DNA of 64,000 nucleotides from Pseudomonas panipatensis (GTDB lineage Bacteria; Pseudomonadota; Gammaproteobacteria; Pseudomonadales; Pseudomonadaceae): positions 558,001-622,000 of the forward strand of contig NZ_FNDS01000002.1 of NCBI RefSeq assembly GCF_900099785.1. Direction: 5' to 3'. Under the pieces are notes generated by a model. The model had not been told where the DNA came from, did not search any database, and worked only from the letters and a program-made list of their open reading frames with translations. A program made the position numbers and the translations under genes. Position 1 is the stretch's first letter, and every line of letters starts with the position of its first letter. Below, piece after piece: positions 25,132 through 32,668 of the stretch.

Positions 25132-25950
25132 TCAGCCCGTGGCGTGCATCTCGCCGCCGTCGTCCTGCCCGGCCAACTCGCGGATGAACAGGCCGAGCAG
25201 TTCCGACTGGCTGCCGATGCCGAGCTTGGCGTAGATGTTCTTGCGGTGGATCTTCACCGTGCCGGGGCTGATATCCAGTTGCTCGGCCACCGAGGCGCTG
25301 GAATGGCCGCGCAGCAGCAACTGGACGATCTCCTGCTCGCGCGGGGTCAGCAGTTGCGCGCCGAACTGGTCGAAGGCCTCGCGGATCTTGTAGTCGAGGT
25401 CGCGCGCCGGACGCGGTTGCGCACGGCGCAGTTCCCAGGCTTCGCGCACCACCTGCTCGACCACCGGCCGGGCGCAGTCGAGCCACTGCAGCTCGTCGCG
25501 GCTGTAGGCCGGGCTGCGCGTGCCGCGCATCAGCGAGAGCACCGCCTTGGCGCCGTCGTCGAGGTCGACGAAGAAGGCGATCTCCTCGGTCAGGCCGGTC
25601 TGCTGGTAGTAGGTCTGGTAGTACTCGCCGAGGTAGAAGTGGTCGGGGGCGAACTGACGCAGACGCCACAGCCCCGCCGCCTGGTTGCGCGTGCAGGCCA
25701 GGTAGAACGGATCGAGCAGGTAGGGGCCGACCTGGTAGTCCTCGACGTACACATGCCGCACATCGGCCGGGAAGGTATCGAACAGGTCCAGCGGACGGTG
25801 GTTGCCTTCGTAGACGAAGAGCACGAAGTGATCCACCGGGCAGACCTGCTGCAGCCATTGGCTGAGGCCAAGCAGACGCGATCGTCCGGCGCTCAGCGCG
25901 AGCAACTGGGCGACACCGCCGGTCCAGGTTTTCAGTTCCTTGGGGCGCAT
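25132..25950 (-). CDS. LuxR-family transcriptional regulator
   Basis: This 272-residue regulator has an N-terminal sensory region of about 190 residues without a recognised ligand motif and a C-terminal GerE/LuxR helix-turn-helix: LLTPREQEIVQLLLRGHSS, SVAEQLDISPGTVKIHRKNI. There is no receiver aspartate pattern at the N-terminus, so it is not a classical response regulator. It precedes the polyamine-type operon on the same strand and is its likely regulator. No LuxI-type synthase is nearby. Confidence 0.88.
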   Translation of the reverse strand: MRPKELKTWTGGVAQLLALSAGRSRLLGLSQWLQQVCPVDHFVLFVYEGNHRPLDLFDTFPADVRHVYVEDYQVGPYLLDPFYLACTRNQAAGLWRLRQFAPDHFYLGEYYQTYYQQTGLTEEIAFFVDLDDGAKAVLSLMRGTRSPAYSRDELQWLDCARPVVEQVVREAWELRRAQPRPARDLDYKIREAFDQFGAQLLTPREQEIVQLLLRGHSSASVAEQLDISPGTVKIHRKNIYAKLGIGSQSELLGLFIRELAGQDDGGEMHATG

Positions 25951-26191
25951 GGGGTTGTCTTTGTTGTTGTGGGTGCGCGCGGCCGGGTGGCCGGTTCACA
26001 CACTATAGGCGTTCAGGATTCCGCACGGAAATGCAGGTTTTGCGCCAGTATCCTGAAAGCCCGGCCCAGCGCGCCCGCCGCCGTTTGTCACGGCGCAGGC
26101 TGCACCGCGATGGGGCCTGGCGTAGCAGATCGGGTAACGATGCGAGCGCGCGCCCGCACGACGCCGCCGCTCCGCTGGGCGTGCGCCCGGA

Positions 26192-27544
26192 TTAGCGGCT
26201 GGACGGCCGCTTCTTGCTGGCCGGCGGCTTGGCGTTGCCGGGTGCCTTGGCGAAGCCGGGGGCCTTGCGCACGGCCTTGACCTGCGGCTTGTCGGCCAGC
26301 AGTTCGCCGAGGTGGATCTTGCCTGGCTTGCCCTCGGCCACCTTGGGCTGCTTGGGTTTCTTCGGCTTTTTCAGGACCTGCCCGCCGGGCGCGGTCTGCG
26401 GCACCCGGTGTTCCGGCTCGAAACCGTCTTCCTCGCGGCGCTGGATGGTCTGGCCGATCAGCGTCTCGATGGCCGCCAGCAATTGCACTTCATCGGCGCA
26501 GACCAGCGACAGCGCCTGGCCGGTGGCGCCGGCGCGGCCGGTACGGCCGATGCGGTGCACATAGTCCTCGGCGACGATCGGCAGGTCGAAGTTGACCACC
26601 AGCGGCATCTCCTCGATGTCCAGGCCGCGGGCGGCGACATCGGTGGCGACCAGGAAGTCCACCTCGCCGGCCTTGAACCGCTGCAGCGCGCGCAGACGCG
26701 CCGGCTGCGGCTTGTCGCCGTGGATCGAATCGGCGGCGATGCCGTCGCGCTGCAGCAGGCCGAGCAGTTCCTCGACGCCCTTGCGGGTCTTGGCGAAGAC
26801 CAGCGCCTGGCGCCAGTGGTTGGCCTGCAGCAGGTGCAGGAACAGTTCGGCCTTGCGCTTCTTGTCCACCGTCACCAGCCATTGCTTGACGGTCTTGGCC
26901 GCGGTGTTGCGCGGCGCCACTTCGATCGACAGCGGGTCGCGCAGCAGCCCCTTGGCCATCTGCCGGATGGCCTCCGAGAAGGTCGCGGAGAACAACAGGG
27001 TCTGCCGGCGCTTGGGCAGCGCGGCGAACACCTCGTCCAGTTCGCGGGCAAAACCGAGGTCGAGCATGCGGTCGGCCTCGTCCAGCACCAGCGCCTGCAA
27101 CTGGCTGAATTTCAGGGCGTTCTGCCGGTACAGGTCGAGCAGCCGGCCAGGGGTGGCCACCAGCACATCGACGCCCTTGCGCAGCTTCATCATCTGCGGA
27201 TTGATGCTGACCCCGCCGTAGGCCACCGCGGTGCGCAGTGGCAGATGCTGGCCGTAGGCGCGGAAGCTGGCATGCACCTGCTCGGCCAGCTCGCGGGTCG
27301 GCACCAGCACCAGCGCGCGGATCGAGTTGGCCGCCACCTGCGGGCCTTCCTGCAGCAACTTCTGCAACAGCGGCAGGGCGAAGCCGGCGGTCTTGCCGGT
27401 GCCGGTCTGCGCCGCGGCGAGCAGGTCGCGGCCTTTGAGCACGGCGGGGATGGCCTGGGCCTGGACCGGCGTCGGGGTCTTGTAGTCGAGCCCGTCGAGG
27501 GCGCGCAGCAGGGGTTCGATCAGGCCGAGGGAGGCGAAGGTCAT
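26192..27544 (-). CDS. rhlE: DEAD-box RNA helicase, RhlE type
   Basis: This 450-residue helicase has all the standard motifs: Q-motif [19 protein letters not shown] near residue 45, [41 protein letters not shown] and [10 protein letters not shown]. The C-terminal tail of about 70 residues is rich in lysine and proline, as in other RhlE-type proteins, and probably adds RNA binding. It is likely to act in RNA decay or ribosome assembly. P. aeruginosa encodes more than one RhlE-like protein, so the numbering within the family is uncertain. Confidence 0.88.
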   Translation of the reverse strand: MTFASLGLIEPLLRALDGLDYKTPTPVQAQAIPAVLKGRDLLAAAQTGTGKTAGFALPLLQKLLQEGPQVAANSIRALVLVPTRELAEQVHASFRAYGQHLPLRTAVAYGGVSINPQMMKLRKGVDVLVATPGRLLDLYRQNALKFSQLQALVLDEADRMLDLGFARELDEVFAALPKRRQTLLFSATFSEAIRQMAKGLLRDPLSIEVAPRNTAAKTVKQWLVTVDKKRKAELFLHLLQANHWRQALVFAKTRKGVEELLGLLQRDGIAADSIHGDKPQPARLRALQRFKAGEVDFLVATDVAARGLDIEEMPLVVNFDLPIVAEDYVHRIGRTGRAGATGQALSLVCADEVQLLAAIETLIGQTIQRREEDGFEPEHRVPQTAPGGQVLKKPKKPKQPKVAEGKPGKIHLGELLADKPQVKAVRKAPGFAKAPGNAKPPASKKRPSSR

Positions 27545-27605
27545 GGAGCGCTCGCAGATGCAATCAGAGGAATGGGCGGCATTGTAGCCAAGGACGGGCG
27601 ACGGC

Positions 27606-28082
27606 TCAGTTCTTCAACAGCAGGGCGCCTTCGATCGGCACATAGCGGCTCGCCGCGCGGATCAGCGCCTGCGCGGTGAGGCCGGGCACGCCATAGGCGG
27701 TGGCCTCCTTGCCCTGGGCGCGGACGCGTTGCAGCAGCAGGTCGAAGTCGCCGTCGCCGGAAGCCAGGACGATCTCATCCACGCGCGGCGCGCATTCCAG
27801 CACGTCGATGGTGATGCCGACGTCCCAGTCGCCCTTGGCCGAGCCGTCGCTGCGCTGGATATAGGGCTTGAGCTTCACCTGGAAGCCGAGGTTGCGGAGG
27901 ATCTGCTGGAACTGCTGCTGGCGCGCATCGCCACGGTCGATGGCGTAGGCGTAGGCCTCGACGATACGCCCCTCGCGGCTCAACTCGGCCCACAGGGCGG
28001 CGTAGTTGAAGTGGCAGCCGTAGGCCTGACGCACCGTGTAGTAGAGGTTCTGTACATCGGCGAACAGGGCGATGGTCTTCAA
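27606..28082 (-). CDS. NYN-domain (LabA/DUF88) protein, putative ribonuclease
   Basis: This 158-residue protein is a single NYN domain with the acidic residues of the PIN-like active site in IALFADVQNLYY (Asp9), GDWDVGITIDVLE and LASGDGDFDLLL. NYN proteins are predicted metal-dependent RNases; the RNA target is unknown. It lies next to the RhlE gene on the same strand with a 61-bp gap, which may mean co-expression in RNA metabolism (inference). Confidence 0.85.
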   Translation of the reverse strand: MKTIALFADVQNLYYTVRQAYGCHFNYAALWAELSREGRIVEAYAYAIDRGDARQQQFQQILRNLGFQVKLKPYIQRSDGSAKGDWDVGITIDVLECAPRVDEIVLASGDGDFDLLLQRVRAQGKEATAYGVPGLTAQALIRAASRYVPIEGALLLKN

Positions 28083-28143
28083 CGGCGGCTCCGAGGGAAT
28101 GGCGGCGGGGGCGCATTATCGCAGCCCGCCGCCATACCGCCAG

Positions 28144-28164
28144 CCCCGCGCCGTCGGCGCGGGG
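28144..28164 (-). terminator. terminator-like hairpin after the DUF2076 gene
   Basis: CCCCGCGCC and GGCGCGGGG form a 9-bp stem with a 3-base loop, 9 bp past the stop of the minus-strand DUF2076 gene. No T-run follows. Confidence 0.45.
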
Positions 28165-28173
28165 TGCGTGCGG

Positions 28174-28917
28174 TCAACTGAAGAGGTCGTCGTCGTCGCT
28201 GCCGCCGAAGAAACCGCCGTCATCGTTGTAGTCGGCGTTGCTGACGCCGCTGTCGGCGTAGTTGTCGCCGCCGAGGAAGGACTGCCCGGAGTCACTGGGC
28301 AGGACATTGTCGTCGAAACCCTGGGAACCGAAGCGATCGGCCGGCACTTGCTCCTGGATCACTTCGACGATTTCCTGCGGCTGCGAGTGATGGAACATGT
28401 TGGTCAGCAGATCGGCGACCACTACGCCGCCCGCCACGCCGGCCGCGGTCTGCAGGGCGCCACGCAGGAAACCGCCACCCTGGGCGGGCGCGGCGGCCGG
28501 CTGCGGCGCAGGCGCCGGACGGAAGTCATTGGGGTTGCTGTAGCCGCCAGCGGGTTGCGAGAAGCGCGTCTCGCCCCAGCCGGCCGGACGCTGCTGTTGC
28601 GGCTGTTGCTGCGGCTGCGGCGCCGCCTCGCGCTGGCCACCACCGAACAGGCCGGCGAGGAAGCCACCGCTGCTCGGGCGGTTCTCTTGCGCCTGGGCTA
28701 CCTGAGCCTCCAGCTCCTTGATGCGCTGGTCCAGGCGCTTGATCGCCGCTTCCTGGATCAGGATCGCCTGCGCCATGTAGTAGGGCGCTGCCGGCTGGCG
28801 GACGAGGAACTGATTGATCTGCGCTTCGGCCTGGGCGTCGCGCGGCGCGGATTGCCGCTCGGCTTCCTGCAGGCGAGTGAACAGGCCATCGATCAGGGTT
28901 TGCTCTTCGGATTTCAT
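28174..28917 (-). CDS. DUF2076 domain-containing protein
   Basis: This 247-residue protein matches the DUF2076 pattern. The N-terminal 80 residues are a charged coiled-coil region with EEQTLIDGLFTRLQEAE and KRLDQRIKELEAQ. A low-complexity middle rich in Gly, Pro and Gln and a short hydrophobic segment AAGVAGGVVVADLLTN near residue 165 follow. The C-terminus is acidic and Asp-rich, ending DDDDLF. The role is unknown; a periplasmic or envelope-associated ligand-binding role has been proposed for the family but is not shown here. Confidence 0.82.
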   Translation of the reverse strand: MKSEEQTLIDGLFTRLQEAERQSAPRDAQAEAQINQFLVRQPAAPYYMAQAILIQEAAIKRLDQRIKELEAQVAQAQENRPSSGGFLAGLFGGGQREAAPQPQQQPQQQRPAGWGETRFSQPAGGYSNPNDFRPAPAPQPAAAPAQGGGFLRGALQTAAGVAGGVVVADLLTNMFHHSQPQEIVEVIQEQVPADRFGSQGFDDNVLPSDSGQSFLGGDNYADSGVSNADYNDDGGFFGGSDDDDLFS

Positions 28918-29092
28918 GTGGGGCCTCGAGTGAGCACCGGGGGTGGGTTACGCACCCTAGATTGGATCGCCCGGCGAAAAAACAAGTTCTCCGCGTGGAA
29001 ATCTTCGCCTCCGTCCGTCGCCCAGGCGGCTATGGCCTGCGCCACCGGCCATGGGTTAGAGTCGAGGCCCGCTCGCTCTGCTTGCCGCCCAG

Positions 29093-29749
29093 ATGAACCC
29101 CATCGCCATCCTGCGTGACACCTGGTACTTCTTCAGCCGCCACCTCGGCACCCTGTTGCCGCTGTGCCTGCCGTGGATCTTCCTGGAAACCCTGACCCAG
29201 CAGCAATTGAGCATCGCCGCCAACACGCAGCAGTTCGCCCCCTGGGGCATGGCCGCCGGCCTGATCTTCTACCCCATCTACACCGCCAGCCTGCTGCTCT
29301 ACCTCGACGACTTCAGCGACGGCCGCGAGCCGCGCCGCATCGGCGAACTCTGGCGCGCCTCGCTGCGCCTGTGGCCGGCCTTCGCCCTGCTCTCGGCGCT
29401 AACCTCGCTGCTGATCTTCATCGGCTTCTCGCTGATGTTCCTCCCCGGCCTCTACGTGATGATCAAGCTGGCCTTCGCCGAAGTGCTGCTGGTCCGGCGC
29501 GGAATGGGCCCGATCGACGCCATGCGCGAGAGCTTCCGCCTCACCGGCGGGCACTTCTTCCTGCTGCTGACCACCTTGCTGGCGATCCTCGCGCCGACCT
29601 GGCTGCTGGAAACCTGGATCGAGCAACTGCGCGTGGACTCCCCCGGCTACAGCATGGCCCTGAGCCTGCTCAGCGGCGTCCTGCAACTCCTGCTCACCGT
29701 GGCCGCCTACCGCATCTTCATGCTCGGCCCGCTGCGCGAGGAAGCCTGA
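29093..29749 (+). CDS. UPF0259/YciC-like inner-membrane protein
   Basis: This 218-residue protein has about six hydrophobic segments and the family-like sequence VRRGMGPIDAMRESFRLTGGHF near residue 137 (in two parts, GPIDAMRESF and TGGHFF). The N-terminus lacks a cleavable signal. It diverges from the DUF2076 gene across a 175-bp gap. Function is not known; membrane proteins of this type are found in many gammaproteobacteria. Confidence 0.7.
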   Translation: MNPIAILRDTWYFFSRHLGTLLPLCLPWIFLETLTQQQLSIAANTQQFAPWGMAAGLIFYPIYTASLLLYLDDFSDGREPRRIGELWRASLRLWPAFALLSALTSLLIFIGFSLMFLPGLYVMIKLAFAEVLLVRRGMGPIDAMRESFRLTGGHFFLLLTTLLAILAPTWLLETWIEQLRVDSPGYSMALSLLSGVLQLLLTVAAYRIFMLGPLREEA

Positions 29750-29767
29750 GGCACATACCCGGAGCGC

Positions 29768-30607
29768 TCAACGCCGCTCCGGCTTGAGCCCGGACAGCCG
29801 CGGCACCAGCAGGCGCTCGAACAGCCGCGGGAACCAGCGCGCGAGGATGCGCGCACGCCAGTTGACGTTGGACAGCACCAGCAGCCGCTTGCGCCGCAAC
29901 GCGCCCTGGTAGATCGCCTCGGCGACATCGCCTGGGGAGGCCACCGCGCTGCCCAGCACCCGCGCCGGCTGGCGGATCAGCGAGCCATCGCCGAGCAGGG
30001 CGTTCTTGCGCAGGTCGGTGGCGGTGAAGCCGGGGCAGGCCAGGGTCACTGAAACGCCGGTTCCGTCGAGTTCCAGGCGCAGGGTGTCGAACAGCCCGTG
30101 CAGGGCATGCTTGCTGGCGTTGTAGGCGCTGCGGTAGAGCAGCGGCGCGAAGCCGGTCAGCGAGCTGAGCACGACGATCTGTCCGCGCCGCGCCAGCAGG
30201 CTCGGCAAGGCCGCCTGGGTGCAGTGCAGCGCGCCATAGAAATTCACCGCCATGACCCGCTGGAACACCCGCAGATCGGTATCGACGAACAGACTGCGGT
30301 GGGTGATGCCGGCGTTATTGATCAGCACGTCGATGCCGCCGAAACGCTCGATGGCCAGGGCCGCCGCCGCATTCACCGCGGCGGCGTCGGCAACGTCGCA
30401 GCGCAGGCCCAGCGCCTCGACATTGAGGTGTTGTTCGAGGTGCTGCACCAGGCTGTCCAGCGCCGCCTGGTCGAGGTCGAGGATCACCAGGCGCGCGCCG
30501 GCCTGGGCGAAACGCAGCGCCAGGGCGCGGCCGATGCCCGAGCAGCCGCCGCTGACCAGCACCGTCTTGTGCCGGTAGACCTTGCTGGAAAACACCTTGC
30601 GCTGCAT
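29768..30607 (-). CDS. short-chain dehydrogenase/reductase
   Basis: This 279-residue SDR has the cofactor motif VLVSGGCSGIGRALA near residue 15, DVADAAAV, the NNAG motif in VLINNAGITHRS, the catalytic serine in VVLSSLTGFAP and the YxxxK pair in YRSAYNASKHAL. A basic C-terminal tail with a possible membrane-associated stretch is present. The acidic residue after the second strand (LDLD) favours NAD(H). Start MQRKVFSSKVY is chosen since it begins directly before the first strand. Substrate unknown. Confidence 0.88.
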   Translation of the reverse strand: MQRKVFSSKVYRHKTVLVSGGCSGIGRALALRFAQAGARLVILDLDQAALDSLVQHLEQHLNVEALGLRCDVADAAAVNAAAALAIERFGGIDVLINNAGITHRSLFVDTDLRVFQRVMAVNFYGALHCTQAALPSLLARRGQIVVLSSLTGFAPLLYRSAYNASKHALHGLFDTLRLELDGTGVSVTLACPGFTATDLRKNALLGDGSLIRQPARVLGSAVASPGDVAEAIYQGALRRKRLLVLSNVNWRARILARWFPRLFERLLVPRLSGLKPERR

Positions 30608-30703
30608 GGCCCGGACCCTCGCCGACGCGCACCCGGAACGCGGGCTGGATAGCGCGGTCACAGGCTCTGTGCTTTAGTCACTCCAGCATAGCCGCTGCCA
30701 TCG

Positions 30704-31789
30704 ATGAACTTGCCCAGAACCCTGCGCATCGCCCTGTCGCTTTCTGTGTCGCTGCTTGCCGCCCTCGCCGCCCTGGCCTGGCTGCTCGCCTGGCATCCGC
30801 CCGCCCGCGAGGCCGTGGCGGCGCAATGCCGCGCGACCGCCGCCGAGCTGCCGGCGGGACAGCCGCTGAAGGTGATGACCTGGAACCTGCAATACCTGGC
30901 CGGCAAACGCTACGTGTTCTGGAACGACCTGCCCGACGCCAGCGGCCCGGACGAGCGCCCGACCGCCGCCGACCTGGCCAACGGCCTGGACGAGGTGGTG
31001 CGGGTGATCCGCGACGAAAACCCCGATGTCCTGCTGCTGCAAGAGGTCGACGACGGCGCCGCCGCCACCGACTGGCAGGACCAGCAGGCCCTGCTCGCCG
31101 CGCGCCTGGCCGACCTTTACCCATGCAGCGCCGCGGCCTTCGACTGGAAGGTGCGCTTCGATCCCAATCCCCATGTGCTCGGCAGCCAGGGGCGCAAGCT
31201 GGTGACCTTCAGCCGCTACCGCATCGCCAGCGCCGAGCGCCTGGCCCTGCCCCGCCCCAGCCAGGTGCCGCTGTTGCAAGCCTTCGCCCCGCAACCGGCC
31301 CTGCTCAGCGTGCGCCTGGCGGGCCACGGCGGCCAGGCGCTGAACGTGCTGAACACCTGGCTGAGCCGCTCCGACGGGCACAGCGACACCGCACAACGGC
31401 AGGTCAGCGCGCTACTCGCCCACCTGCAAGACTTGCAGGCCGGGCAGGCGCCCTGGCTGCTCGGCGGCGACTTCGGCCTGCTGCCGCTGGGCCAGTACCC
31501 CTACCTGCCCGAGCCGATGCGCGCGGCCTACCGGCCCAACAGCGAACTCAACCTGCTGGCCGCGCGCTACCCGGTGATCCCCGCGTTGCAGGAAGCCAGC
31601 GGCACCGGGCAGGAACACTGGTACAGCTTTTTCCCCAACGATCCACGGGTCAGCAAACCCGACCGCACCCTGGATTTCTTCTTCCACACCCCGCGCCTGA
31701 CCCGCCTCGACGCCTTCGTGCGGCGGGCCGACACCCTGCGCATCTCCACGCATTTGCCACTTGTCGCACGTTTTCGCCTGGCGCCCTGA
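30704..31789 (+). CDS. endonuclease/exonuclease/phosphatase family protein
   Basis: This 361-residue protein has a signal-anchor-like N-terminus (residues about 8-30) and then an EEP fold: KVMTWNLQYL near residue 58 (Asn ligand), LLLQEVDD (Glu ligand), LLGGDFGLLPLG in place of the usual GDFN, and a C-terminal TLDFFFHTP. It would be membrane-anchored with the catalytic domain in the periplasm. The changed GDFN motif makes a standard nuclease role less certain. Substrate unknown. Confidence 0.82.
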   Translation: MNLPRTLRIALSLSVSLLAALAALAWLLAWHPPAREAVAAQCRATAAELPAGQPLKVMTWNLQYLAGKRYVFWNDLPDASGPDERPTAADLANGLDEVVRVIRDENPDVLLLQEVDDGAAATDWQDQQALLAARLADLYPCSAAAFDWKVRFDPNPHVLGSQGRKLVTFSRYRIASAERLALPRPSQVPLLQAFAPQPALLSVRLAGHGGQALNVLNTWLSRSDGHSDTAQRQVSALLAHLQDLQAGQAPWLLGGDFGLLPLGQYPYLPEPMRAAYRPNSELNLLAARYPVIPALQEASGTGQEHWYSFFPNDPRVSKPDRTLDFFFHTPRLTRLDAFVRRADTLRISTHLPLVARFRLAP

Positions 31790-31882
31790 GCCTGCGTCGT
31801 CCGTGCGCTGGACAAGCCCAGCCCCCCACCGCATGCTCGCGCCGACCCTGTCGGAACACGTCTTGACGTCGCGGTGCTGTCC

Positions 31883-32650
31883 ATGCGCAGAAGACCCTTG
31901 CTCAGCCTCTTTGCCAGCCTGCTCCCGGTCACGCTCGCCCATGCCCTGAGCGGTCCGGCGCAGCCCGCTGCCGCGCCAGGGGCGGAACCGGCACTGCAAG
32001 TCGGCTACTACGAATTCCCGCCCTACATCTATACCGACGAAGGCGGCGCCGCGCGCGGCTCGGGCGCCGAGCTGGTGCGCCGACTGGCGCGCCAGGCCGG
32101 CTACCGCGCCGAATTCCGCGCACTGCCCAGCGCGCGCCTGTACCAGGCCCTGCAGGACGGCAGCGTGCAGCTCTGGGCCGGCGCGCCGGGCAAGCCCGAG
32201 CTGGCCGACAGCACCCTGGAATGCGAACACGTGCTCGGCTACGTCAGCCTCAACCTCTACCGCCTGGCGTCACGGCCGGCGCCACGCCTGCCGCAGGACC
32301 TGAGCGGCAGCCGGCTGATCCTGATCAACGGCTACAGCTACTGGAAGGCCGCCACGCAACTGCTCGACGACCCGACGCTGAAGCTCGAACTGCATCGCAC
32401 CAGCACCCATGCCGCGGCCCTGCAAATGCTCCTGCGCGGGCGCGGCGACTACCTGCTCGATTACCAGGCGCCGGTGGAACAGGCACAGCGCGAAGCGGGC
32501 ATGCCGGAGCTGGCCTACGAGCCGATCTCCCACCTGCCGGTCAAACTGATCCTCTCGCGCCGCGCCGGCGACGCCGAACGGTTGCGGCGCCGCTTCGACC
32601 TGGCCTACGAACAACTGCGCGCGGCGGGCGTCCGGCTCGAACTGAACTGA
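31883..32650 (+). CDS. periplasmic solute-binding-like protein without a transporter
   Basis: This 255-residue protein has a signal peptide ending near AHALS and then a type-II periplasmic binding fold resembling amino acid binding proteins: LQVGYYEFPPYIYTDEGG near residue 36, with RGSGAELVRRLARQAGY following. No permease or ATPase gene is adjacent, so it may be an orphan sensor or binding protein. An in-frame GTG three codons upstream is an alternative start; the ATG is preferred because the hydrophobic leader follows it directly. Confidence 0.75.
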   Translation: MRRRPLLSLFASLLPVTLAHALSGPAQPAAAPGAEPALQVGYYEFPPYIYTDEGGAARGSGAELVRRLARQAGYRAEFRALPSARLYQALQDGSVQLWAGAPGKPELADSTLECEHVLGYVSLNLYRLASRPAPRLPQDLSGSRLILINGYSYWKAATQLLDDPTLKLELHRTSTHAAALQMLLRGRGDYLLDYQAPVEQAQREAGMPELAYEPISHLPVKLILSRRAGDAERLRRRFDLAYEQLRAAGVRLELN

Positions 32651-32668
32651 GCGGTGCCGCGCCCGGCC

